Source: a virus
Length of the DNA stretch: 32,611 bases
Direction: 5' to 3' (one strand)
IMG/VR virus record: IMGVR_UViG_3300013108_000173
Span: 1-32,611 of that record
Positions 24,712 through 30,950 of this stretch are shown in pieces. Numbering within the stretch: position 1 is the stretch's first letter; every line of letters starts with the position of its first letter. The translations under genes were made by a program, and so were the position numbers. Below the pieces are notes generated by a model. The model searched no databases. It saw only the letters and a list, made by a program, of their open reading frames with translations, and was not told the origin of the DNA.

Positions 24712-24938
24712 AAGACATTCACGAACTTTTGGAATCGTTGGTCCAAACATACAACGAACGAAAACCAATGAAATACGAAGACCTTCGCGACATAATCGCG
24801 CAAGTTGACAATAAAAAATTGGTTCATCAATTTATTGAAGTTTACGAAAACAAAGAACAATTGAATTTCATACATTTAAGAAGTTTGGAAAATTATATTG
24901 AATATGACCGAATCGAAAATTCAGAAAAAAATAATTGA
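24708..24938 (+). CDS. Small helical early protein
   Basis: This 76-residue charged helical protein (MKDIHELLESLVQTY ...) starts in an ATGA overlap; the leader AACGCAAC is one base different from the AACACAAC box. It overlaps the nuclease gene downstream by 35 nt. No family recognised. Confidence 0.6.
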   Translation: MKDIHELLESLVQTYNERKPMKYEDLRDIIAQVDNKKLVHQFIEVYENKEQLNFIHLRSLENYIEYDRIENSEKNN

Positions 24939-25158
24939 CAACTTCACAAATCGCGGGTTCATGGTTATTAAACTAATGAAAACCAACACAAACGGAATTC
25001 CGGACTTGTTGATTCTTAAAAATGGAATCGCGAAATTTGTTGAGGTGAAGAAACCAGGCGGAAAAATATCACAACTACAAAAATACCGAATTAAAAAACT
25101 TCGGGAACAAAATTTTGAAGCGGTTGTGATGGACGGAATTGATTCAATAATTTATTAA
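24904..25158 (+). CDS. VRR-NUC domain nuclease
   Basis: This 84-residue single-domain protein starts at ATG 24904 (TTG 24898 is possible). Motifs of the VRR-NUC branch of PD-(D/E)XK nucleases are clear. These are ESKIQKKIIDNFTNRGF at the start, NGIPDLLIL with Asp34, FVEVKKPGGKIS with Glu47 and Lys49, Gln59 in SQLQKY, then the helix and VVMDG. Stand-alone phage VRR-NUC proteins are structure-specific endonucleases, thought to cut branched DNA, often encoded near helicases and primases as here. Length is normal for the phage form. Confidence 0.88.
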   Translation: MTESKIQKKIIDNFTNRGFMVIKLMKTNTNGIPDLLILKNGIAKFVEVKKPGGKISQLQKYRIKKLREQNFEAVVMDGIDSIIY

Positions 25159-25161
25159 ATT

Positions 25162-25308
25162 ATGAGCGAAAACAGTTTAATTCGAAAAGAAAAAAAAGGA
25201 AATTCACGGTCGTTCGAAGTCGTTGAATTTGGGAAAAAATATATTATTTTTGAAAAACGTACAAAGCGCGGAAAATGGATTCGGTCCGGAAGAATGCGCA
25301 TTGAATAA
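25162..25308 (+). CDS. 48-residue basic protein
   Basis: This short ORF lies 3 nt after the nuclease gene. The protein is very basic with a beta pattern: SFEVVEFGKKYIIFEKRTKRGKW, ending IRSGRMRIE (split here for length: strands at about 18-31 and 37-46). It could be a small nucleic-acid-binding protein. Close spacing and continuous pattern support it; no family recognised. Confidence 0.5.
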   Translation: MSENSLIRKEKKGNSRSFEVVEFGKKYIIFEKRTKRGKWIRSGRMRIE

Positions 25309-25340
25309 TTAAATTAATAACCAATTAAAACCATAAACAA

Positions 25341-25619
25341 ATGGAAATCAAAGGAACAATCGTTCAAGTCAATCCGGTCGAAACGGTCGGAAAAAACAAC
25401 TTCAAGAAATCAACAATTTGGATTGAAACGTCGGACCAATATCCGCAAACAATTGAAATCGAATTTGTAAAGGATAAAGCCGACGAAATTCAATCACTTG
25501 CACTTGGAACCAATATCACCGTTCAAATAAATATAAACGGCCGAAAATGGACCAGTTCGGAAGGCGTGACAAAGGTTTTTAATTCAATTCAAGGTTGGCG
25601 ATATGAAACCGATTTTTAA
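25341..25619 (+). CDS. DUF3127 family protein, possible phage SSB
   Basis: This 92-residue protein matches the DUF3127 pattern known mainly from Bacteroidota: MEIKGTIVQVNPVETVGKNN, WIETSDQYPQTIEIEFVKDK, LGTNITVQININGRKW and a final aromatic GWRYE. The family is predicted to have an OB fold like single-stranded DNA-binding proteins. In a replication region without another obvious SSB it may protect ssDNA at the fork. There is no acidic C-terminal tail of the bacterial SSB type. It overlaps the next gene by 17 nt. Confidence 0.78.
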   Translation: MEIKGTIVQVNPVETVGKNNFKKSTIWIETSDQYPQTIEIEFVKDKADEIQSLALGTNITVQININGRKWTSSEGVTKVFNSIQGWRYETDF

Positions 25620-25827
25620 TCCAAAAACTTGCGAACTTAGAAAAGCGGTAATTTTGAACCATATAAAAGAACACCGCAACGCAATTGACAACGTTCAAAC
25701 TTGTTTGGCGTATCACCCGGAAATCGACCTTGAAACATTTCAAGAACGATTCAACGCACTTGAAAGAAAACATCGACGATTAATCGCAACAATAACGCTT
25801 TATGAAACAACAAAAAAAAGTAATTAG
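25603..25827 (+). CDS. Small His/Cys-containing helical protein
   Basis: This 74-residue protein starts within the end of the DUF3127 gene and overlaps the next gene by 26 nt. It is helical, with Cys10, Cys34 and several His; metal binding is possible but not a clear motif. No family recognised. Confidence 0.55.
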   Translation: MKPIFNPKTCELRKAVILNHIKEHRNAIDNVQTCLAYHPEIDLETFQERFNALERKHRRLIATITLYETTKKSN

Positions 25828-26038
25828 TACGGAAGAACTTCCAACAAAATTCGGTTGGCCGTTTTGGATTATTTACTATTTAATACTTGACAAACTAAAC
25901 GCAAACGCGACGGCTTGGATTGTTGGCGGTTCCGTTCTTTTGGTTTGGATTCTTTTATTCGGGTTTATAAAAAGCCGGGAAGAATCGTTTTCAATACTTA
26001 GATTAAAAACCGCCATTGAAAAATGGATTTTGGAATAA
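25802..26038 (+). CDS. Small two-segment membrane protein
   Basis: This 78-residue protein has hydrophobic segments at about 18-30 (GWPFWIIYYLIL) and 38-55 (AWIVGGSVLLVWILLFGF), with charged ends. It is a probable inner membrane protein made early. The overlap of 26 nt with the previous gene and the ATG in TTATGAAAC suggest coupling. Function unknown; superinfection exclusion or membrane anchoring of replication are possibilities. Confidence 0.55.
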   Translation: MKQQKKVISTEELPTKFGWPFWIIYYLILDKLNANATAWIVGGSVLLVWILLFGFIKSREESFSILRLKTAIEKWILE

Positions 26039-26051
26039 AATTTTTTAAAAA

Positions 26052-26663
26052 ATGGAAGACTTTGTAATTGTAAAAGAACACCCAGACTTATTGAAATATG
26101 TTGATGATTTGCAAAAGAAAAACGCGGAACAATTAAGTTTTTATCCAAAACAAGTTTTTGAACGTGAAAAAGAAAAAGGCCGTTTATTCTTGGGATTGTT
26201 AAACGGACAACCTTGCGGATATATTTACGTAGGTGCGCCGGGCGGTGACGTTAAATGTCATCAAGTTTGCATTCAATACGACGCAAGGCGGAAATTATAT
26301 GGCGCAAGTTTAGTTGTTGCGCTCGAAAACTACGCAAACGAAAGTTTATCAAATTCAATTACTTTGCGTTGTGGGTTTGATTTAGAAGCCAATAAATTTT
26401 GGCGTGAAATGGGTTTTAATTGCATAGCAATAAAACAAGGCGGAATTCGAAGAATGCGCAAAATCAACGTTTGGCGCAAATATTTACAACCGCAATTGTT
26501 TGAACCGGAATGGATTGAACCGGTAAAGGGGAAAGCTAATTCAACTTTGTGGAGAAAACACAAAGAAACCGGAATTGTGACGCGTTTTAATCGAGGAAAA
26601 AAACTTGATGAATATCGATTGAAAATATTTGAAAAAAATAAAAACAATGATTATCCAAGTTGA
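26052..26663 (+). CDS. GNAT family N-acetyltransferase, paralogue 2
   Basis: This 203-residue protein shares the GNAT core with the 21974 gene. VCIQYDARRKLYGASLVV (about 74-91) holds the acetyl-CoA loop, and TLRCGFDLEANKFWREMGF (about 102-120) is the shared block. After the GNAT domain it has an extra basic tail of about 60 residues (NSTLWRKHKETGIVTRFNRG) that paralogue 1 lacks and that may bind DNA or another partner. Substrate unknown. It overlaps the next gene by 17 nt. Confidence 0.8.
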   Translation: MEDFVIVKEHPDLLKYVDDLQKKNAEQLSFYPKQVFEREKEKGRLFLGLLNGQPCGYIYVGAPGGDVKCHQVCIQYDARRKLYGASLVVALENYANESLSNSITLRCGFDLEANKFWREMGFNCIAIKQGGIRRMRKINVWRKYLQPQLFEPEWIEPVKGKANSTLWRKHKETGIVTRFNRGKKLDEYRLKIFEKNKNNDYPS

Positions 26664-26862
26664 AAACATAGTTGAACAAACAATCGTTCAAAAGGATTTG
26701 GAAGAAAACGCAATCGAAACGCAAACAATCGAACCCAAAAACAACACCGCAAGTTTTATCGTTGTAAATTATACCAAACCAATTGAAAACGCGGTCGATT
26801 TTGTTCGTTGGAATGCGGACAAAATCGTCACGTTTGACCAATGGCGAAAAGGGTTTTTTTAA
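26647..26862 (+). CDS. Small early protein of unknown function
   Basis: This 71-residue protein is taken from ATG 26647 (the frame also has a TTG at 26629). It starts inside the acetyltransferase gene. The N-terminal part is Glu/Gln-rich (VENIVEQTIVQKDLEENAIE) and the C-terminal part aromatic (FVRWNADKIVTFDQW). No known motif. Confidence 0.55.
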   Translation: MIIQVENIVEQTIVQKDLEENAIETQTIEPKNNTASFIVVNYTKPIENAVDFVRWNADKIVTFDQWRKGFF

Positions 26863-26883
26863 CAACAAAAACAATCAAATAAA

Positions 26884-27057
26884 ATGCCGAAAACATATAA
26901 AATCGAAATTACCGAAACACTACAAAGACAAATCGAAATCGAAGCAAATTCACCCGTTGACGCGTCGATAAAAGCACAAGAACAATGGAACGAAGACCAA
27001 ATCGTTTTGGATTCTGAAGACTTTGTGGACGTGGAAATAAAAGTGATAAAAGAGTAA
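26884..27057 (+). CDS. DpnD/PcfM-like small protein
   Basis: This 57-residue protein matches the DpnD/PcfM-type pattern: KTYKIEITETLQRQIEIEAN, a central helix, then QIVLDSEDFVDVEIKVI. Members are small phage and mobile-element proteins of unclear role, some named from the DpnII restriction locus. It lies in the early region between the acetyltransferase cluster and small membrane proteins. The ATG has an AAATAAA-type leader. Confidence 0.65.
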   Translation: MPKTYKIEITETLQRQIEIEANSPVDASIKAQEQWNEDQIVLDSEDFVDVEIKVIKE

Positions 27058-27064
27058 AAACACA

Positions 27065-27298
27065 ATGACGGATCAAGACAAAGAAATATTGGAAACTGAA
27101 CTATTCAACAAAGTTTTATTGAATAGAATCGAGCAAAAACGCGACGAAATAAAAGAACTAAAATCGACTAATTACAAGCTAAAAACACAACTAAAAAAAC
27201 AATCCGGTTCGCAATTAATCAAAGAAATTTTTGCCTTTGTCGGAATGATTTCAATCGCGATTTTTACACTTTTGGCACTTTATAAAGCGTTTTTGTAA
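27065..27298 (+). CDS. Coiled-coil protein with C-terminal membrane helix
   Basis: This 77-residue protein has a charged coiled coil at about 1-48 (RIEQKRDEIKELKSTNYKLK) followed by one membrane helix at about 55-75 (IFAFVGMISIAIFTLLALYK). It is probably tail-anchored in the inner membrane. The ATG follows AACACA directly, a shortened form of the early box. Function unknown. Confidence 0.6.
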   Translation: MTDQDKEILETELFNKVLLNRIEQKRDEIKELKSTNYKLKTQLKKQSGSQLIKEIFAFVGMISIAIFTLLALYKAFL

Positions 27299-27307
27299 AT
27301 TCGTACA

Positions 27308-27604
27308 ATGAGCGAAAACCAAAAAATCAAGCTAACACGTAAACAAATTACAACGCTAATTTCAATCGTTGTCCTATTTCTAAGCGGTGAAACTTTCGTC
27401 GGTGCGAAACTAATCGAATCCAAAATTCAAGACTTTTCACGTCCCGAAATCAATCCATATTTCGTCGGTTTCTTTATCGAAAAAGCATCGAAAAAAATGC
27501 GATTTAAGCACCTTGACGGGGAAATTTATCGACCAATAATCGACGAAAAAACCGGTCGTTATTTCATTATTTTAGACAACAATCAACGCGTTTTTTGTTA
27601 TTAA
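27308..27604 (+). CDS. N-terminally anchored membrane/periplasmic protein, last early gene
   Basis: This 98-residue protein has a basic start (SENQKIKLTRKQ), a hydrophobic helix at about 14-32 (TLISIVVLFLSGETFVG) and a soluble remainder probably outside the inner membrane. It closes the early region just before a terminator and the repeat-rich non-coding region. It could be an exclusion or envelope protein. Family unknown. Confidence 0.6.
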   Translation: MSENQKIKLTRKQITTLISIVVLFLSGETFVGAKLIESKIQDFSRPEINPYFVGFFIEKASKKMRFKHLDGEIYRPIIDEKTGRYFIILDNNQRVFCY

Positions 27605-27608
27605 TTCG

Positions 27609-27641
27609 AGGCGAAACAAACTTTTTTTCCCGCCTTTTTTT
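27609..27641 (+). terminator. Candidate terminator after the early region
   Basis: AGGCG (27609-27613) can pair with CGCCT (27631-27635), with further AAA/TTT pairs inside, followed by a long T run to 27641. It lies 5 nt after the last early gene, the expected position. Confidence 0.5.
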
Positions 27642-27969
27642 CTGAAGTCAATCCGCCTTTTTCACTTTTTTCTGTTTTTGTTCTTCCAAAATCAACATTT
27701 TTTGTCGGGCGGTTTGATTTGTTCCGCCGTTTTTAGGTTCGTTCGCCTTGTGTCCGCCCACAAGTCCGCCATTTAAAGTAAAGGTTTAATTAATCTTTGT
27801 ATTTTATTTAGTATCAATTAGTTACCTTACTATATTTATATATTATTTAGTTAGCTTTTCCCATTTTTGGCGGAGTGGCGGAGTAGTCTATATAATAAAT
27901 AAAATAAAACAAGTTTATGAAATGAGAGATAAGTAAAAGAAAAAGTTTGCCCATACGCCAAAACGCCAA

Positions 27970-28002
27970 TTTGAAAAAATCAATAAAAATTGCGTAAATT
28001 AG
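27970..28002 (+). promoter_or_regulatory. Candidate promoter for the packaging operon
   Basis: TTTG (27970-27973) and TAAATTAG (27995-28002, 7 of 8 to TAnnTTTG) are 21 nt apart, about 30 nt before the small terminase ATG. The tandem ACGCCAA elements (27955-27970) abut the -33 box, a good operator or activator position. Confidence 0.5.
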
Positions 28003-28031
28003 TCTAAATCGAAAAAGGGAAATTCGTATCA

Positions 28032-28481
28032 ATGGCGACGCAAAAAAACAAAGTCGGGAAACCACGAGAAATAAAATCACCGGAACAAATGAAAAGTTTG
28101 TTTGAACAGTACAAACAATTTTGTAAAAATAATCCGTGGATTGAAATCGATTTTGTTGGAAAAGACGCAAAGCGCGTTGAACGTCCAAAAACAATTCCTT
28201 ACACAAAAAAAGGATTTGCACTTTTTGCGGGACATTCCGAATGGCGGTCAATTACTGATTACAAAAACGAATCAAAAGAATTTGCCCTAGTCATTACGCG
28301 TATAGAAAACGAAATTTACAATCACAAATTTATTGGTTCTTCAATTGGTGCGTTCAATTCTTCAATTATTGCGTCGGACTTAGGTTTGAAAAATAGAACC
28401 GAAAACACCAACAAAACCGAACTAAAAATTTCCGTGTCCGACGGACTTGACAAAAAACTTGATGACTTGATTTCGGATTGA
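28032..28481 (+). CDS. terS: Terminase small subunit (gp3-like)
   Basis: This 149-residue protein begins with a basic GKPREIKSPEQMKSLFEQYK of the gp3-like DNA-packaging family. The middle follows the pattern of that family (TKKGFALFAGHSEWRSITDY, then a helix), ending with ASDLGLKNRTENT and a charged tail. It should form a ring that recognises viral DNA and loads the large subunit, whose gene follows after 3 nt. The repeat-rich region just upstream is a natural binding target. Confidence 0.85.
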   Translation: MATQKNKVGKPREIKSPEQMKSLFEQYKQFCKNNPWIEIDFVGKDAKRVERPKTIPYTKKGFALFAGHSEWRSITDYKNESKEFALVITRIENEIYNHKFIGSSIGAFNSSIIASDLGLKNRTENTNKTELKISVSDGLDKKLDDLISD

Positions 28482-28484
28482 TAA

Positions 28485-29708
28485 ATGAAACTTTCAAAGC
28501 TATTCGAAAAGATTGCGGGCGGTTTCAAACAAAATCGTTTTGTGATTAATCAAGGCGGGACCAGTTCGGGCAAAACTTATTCAACGCTTCAATTTTTGAT
28601 TGTTTGGTCTTTGAAATCGGATCACAACAAATTGGTTTCAATTGTTGCCGAATCGATTCCACATTTGAAGCGGGGCGCTTATCGCGATTTCTTAAAAATA
28701 TTAATCGAATCAAATCTTTACCAGGAAGACAAACACAACAAAACGGATTTCACCTACAAATTGGGTTCATTTTATTTTGAATTCTTTTCGGCCGACAATG
28801 ACGCAAAACTTCGCGGTGCGCGTCGTGACGTTCTTTATATCAACGAATGTAACAATGTAACGTGGGACGCATTCACACAATTAGAAATTCGAACCCGTGA
28901 CAAAATCTTTTTGGACTTCAATCCCGTGTCCCGGTTTTGGGTTCATTCAAAGTTGATGAATCCGAACAATTCATATTCGTTTATAAAATCAACCTATCTT
29001 GACAACGTGGACCATTTGACCGGACAACCATTGTTGGAAGAATCAATCATAAAAGCGATTGAATCGCGCAAACCCGTCTATGATTCGGACGGGAATATTT
29101 TGAGCGGTGACGAACAATTCTGGAAGGTTTACGGATTGGGTGAAGTTGGTTCAATGGAAGGCGTTATTTTCAACAATTGGGAAACGGTCGATTCGATTCC
29201 CGACGTTGGCAAATGGTCCGCGTTTGGTCTTGACTTTGGTTTCACGAACGATCCGACCGCGATTGTTCGCGTCGTGTATCAAGGCGGGGACCTTTGGATT
29301 GAAGAACTTTGTTTTGAACCTGGATTGACGAACCCGGATATTGTTGAAAAATTGAAATCGGTCGGAGTTGGAACGCTTGACGATATCATTGCGGATTCTT
29401 CCGAACCAAAATCAATCGCGGAAATTCGTCGCGGTGGGTTCCGCGCGTGTCGAGGTGTCAAGAAGGGACCGGATTCGATAACAAACGGAATTGACATTTT
29501 GAAACGCTACCGAATAAAAATTCACAAAAAAAGTACTAACTTGATTGAAGAATTTTCGAATTACCAATGGTTCAAAACAAAAGACGGTGAATATTTGAAC
29601 AAGCCGATTGACAACTTCAATCACGGAATCGACGCGATTCGATACGTTTGTTTTGATAAAATTGGAATGAATCGACAAATCAAAAAAGGAATAAAACGAA
29701 GAAATTGA
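28485..29708 (+). CDS. terL: Terminase large subunit
   Basis: This 407-residue packaging motor has a P-loop GGTSSGKT (about 24-31) and Walker B VLYINECN (about 117-124, Glu as catalytic base). The RNase H-like nuclease part begins with GLDFGFTNDPTAIV (about 247-260, first metal-binding Asp), followed by DDIIADSSEPKSI and the final NHGIDAIRY (last metal-binding Asp). It drives ATP-dependent DNA entry and cuts the concatemer. Length and motif order fit the PBSX/SPP1-like (Terminase_3) group. Confidence 0.95.
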   Translation: MKLSKLFEKIAGGFKQNRFVINQGGTSSGKTYSTLQFLIVWSLKSDHNKLVSIVAESIPHLKRGAYRDFLKILIESNLYQEDKHNKTDFTYKLGSFYFEFFSADNDAKLRGARRDVLYINECNNVTWDAFTQLEIRTRDKIFLDFNPVSRFWVHSKLMNPNNSYSFIKSTYLDNVDHLTGQPLLEESIIKAIESRKPVYDSDGNILSGDEQFWKVYGLGEVGSMEGVIFNNWETVDSIPDVGKWSAFGLDFGFTNDPTAIVRVVYQGGDLWIEELCFEPGLTNPDIVEKLKSVGVGTLDDIIADSSEPKSIAEIRRGGFRACRGVKKGPDSITNGIDILKRYRIKIHKKSTNLIEEFSNYQWFKTKDGEYLNKPIDNFNHGIDAIRYVCFDKIGMNRQIKKGIKRRN

Positions 29709-29714
29709 AATTGA

Positions 29715-29954
29715 ATGACAATCAAAACGCAAATACTTTGCAAGGAACAAACCGAACATGATTCAACACCGCGTGAGTATTGGGAAAAGTTTGAATTTGA
29801 TATTCGGTCCTATGTTGCGCACAGTGAACATGATTTCGGTTCGGTTTTGTATTTGTCCGGCTTGCTTGTTTCGGTTGTGATTAAATTATCTTTTGAAGAA
29901 TTGTCCGAAAAACTACAAATTTTTAATAGTTTTGAAACCATTGGCCTAAACTAG
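29715..29954 (+). CDS. Small protein after the large terminase gene
   Basis: This 79-residue acidic protein starts 6 nt after terL and is followed by a hairpin. Residues 40-60 are moderately hydrophobic (GSVLYLSGLLVSVVIKLSF), possibly one membrane segment or a buried helix. No family recognised. It belongs to the packaging operon by position. Confidence 0.55.
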   Translation: MTIKTQILCKEQTEHDSTPREYWEKFEFDIRSYVAHSEHDFGSVLYLSGLLVSVVIKLSFEELSEKLQIFNSFETIGLN

Positions 29955-29976
29955 AAGTTTTTGTTTATGGTTTCGG

Positions 29977-30008
29977 GGGTTGAACACGTACGGTTCGCCC
30001 TCGTTTTT
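29977..30008 (+). terminator. Candidate terminator after the packaging genes
   Basis: GG-TTGAAC (about 29978-29985) pairs with GTTCG-CC (29993-29999) with one mismatch, around ACGTACG, followed by TTTTT at 30004-30008. It separates terL and the small gene from the strongly placed promoter of the tail-tube-like gene. Confidence 0.45.
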
Positions 30009-30033
30009 GAAATAAAAAAAAATTGTATATTTA
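30007..30033 (+). promoter_or_regulatory. Candidate promoter for the tail-tube-like gene
   Basis: TTG (30007-30009) and TATATTTA (30026-30033, 7 of 8 to TAnnTTTG) are separated by 16 nt, slightly short of the usual range. A 73-nt A/T-rich leader with an AGGATT stretch follows before ATG 30107. A private promoter would suit a highly expressed virion protein. Confidence 0.4.
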
Positions 30034-30106
30034 CAACAAACACCGTTTGGATTTTTAAGGGTAGAAACCAAAAGGATTATTTTTAAACTTTTTAAAAAGA
30101 ATAAAT

Positions 30107-30721
30107 ATGTCTTTATCTTGTCAATGCCCAAATCCAACGGCGATTGGGAACATTCCGGCACAAAGTTGCCCGGAGAACTTTAATCAAATTCAGAAATTTG
30201 CAATTCAAAGAAGTGGATTCACTTTCGACGGTACAACCGGGAAGGACATCACATTGCTTGCGGATTGGCAAACATTAACTTCAGCAACGGACGATACGCA
30301 CGCGGTTGTGACGCCATTTGTTCACGAAGCAATTATCACGGCCGGTGAAGCAATCACAAACGGCGGGGGTGATAACTCAACGTTGAACGGTGAATCGGAA
30401 CTTGTTGGAATCAATCCTTCGACATTCACGGGGGTTTTCAAATCGTTATCAAAGGACGTTATCCAAGCGTTATTTGACCTACGTTGTGAAACAAGCCTTG
30501 TTGTTTTCTTTTTCAACGAAAACGGTGAAATCATTTGCGAAGAAAAAACAACCGGGAATTATACTGGTTTTTCAATTTCTTCATTCTTTGTTGGTGATAC
30601 TAACAACGAAGGTTTTGCAACAAATGACACACACGCGGTTTCATACAATTTGAAAAAGGACTGGTCAAAATATCAATCAATTGTAACGCCGGCGGATTTC
30701 GATCCATTAACCGATTTATAA
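30107..30721 (+). CDS. Putative major tail tube protein
   Basis: This 204-residue protein is beta-rich with a long flexible-loop pattern (TTGKDITLLADWQTLTSATD, then VGINPSTFTGVF) and a helix (SLSKDVIQALFDLRCE) between strands, a layout similar to phage tail tube proteins. Its N-terminus has a Cys pair region (LSCQCPNPTAIG). It sits unusually between the terminase and portal genes, behind its own promoter. It is probably a major virion protein; a capsid role is less likely from its size. The family call is by pattern only. Confidence 0.5.
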   Translation: MSLSCQCPNPTAIGNIPAQSCPENFNQIQKFAIQRSGFTFDGTTGKDITLLADWQTLTSATDDTHAVVTPFVHEAIITAGEAITNGGGDNSTLNGESELVGINPSTFTGVFKSLSKDVIQALFDLRCETSLVVFFFNENGEIICEEKTTGNYTGFSISSFFVGDTNNEGFATNDTHAVSYNLKKDWSKYQSIVTPADFDPLTDL

Positions 30722-30724
30722 AAA

Positions 30725-30949
30725 ATGGCGAAAACAATCGAACTAATAGAAAAAAACGGACGTGTTCAAGAGTTTACTTTTGAACACGCCGTTTCTATTT
30801 TATCGCTAAAAAATAGCGTTTGGACTATTCCGGCAACAAGTGAATTTGAATTCGTGAACAATGCAATTACAAAAAAACCAGGTTCAACACCTACTCGAAA
30901 AAAGACCAAAAAGACAACTTCTTCAAAAGGCGGAACGGCATCAAAATAG
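30725..30949 (+). CDS. Small protein with Lys/Thr/Ser-rich tail
   Basis: This 74-residue protein starts 3 nt after the tail-tube-like gene (TAAAAAATGG leader, as in the fibre cluster). Residues 1-48 look folded (IELIEKNGRVQEFTFEHAVS), and the last 24 are a disordered basic tail rich in Lys, Thr and Ser. It could be a head or tail accessory protein or bind DNA. Its 3' end overlaps a longer reading of the portal frame in another frame. Confidence 0.65.
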   Translation: MAKTIELIEKNGRVQEFTFEHAVSILSLKNSVWTIPATSEFEFVNNAITKKPGSTPTRKKTKKTTSSKGGTASK

Positions 30950-30950
30950 A

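Larger units (their letters stand above)
27605..28031 (+). other. 427-nt non-coding region with clustered CGCC elements, candidate packaging/control region
   Basis: No supported gene lies here. CCGCC or its complement occurs at 27630, 27653, 27708, 27724, 27754, 27766, 27869 and 27877, with related CGCC at 27744, 27956 and 27964. Perfect tandem GGCGGAGT occurs at 27869-27884, and near-perfect tandem ACGCCAAA/ACGCCAAT at 27955-27970 touches the late promoter. The rest is strongly A/T-rich. A repeat-rich tract directly before the small terminase gene suggests pac-site recognition or control of late transcription. Confidence 0.5.

Noticed and set aside
27601-28031. CRISPR-like array
   Set aside because: The CCGCC/GGCGG elements are only 5-8 bp, in both orientations and irregularly spaced, without equal-length spacers.
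30871-30880. Poly-A run in the 30725 gene as a frameshift site into the portal frame
   Set aside because: The portal frame is +1 relative to this gene, the heptamer does not suit -1 slippage, and a fusion has no precedent here.
30861-30950. ATG start for the portal gene
   Set aside because: It would overlap the upstream gene by 89 nt and add Gln/Lys-rich sequence read from that gene's lysine-rich tail; TTG 30951 directly after the stop fits better, though it is not proven.
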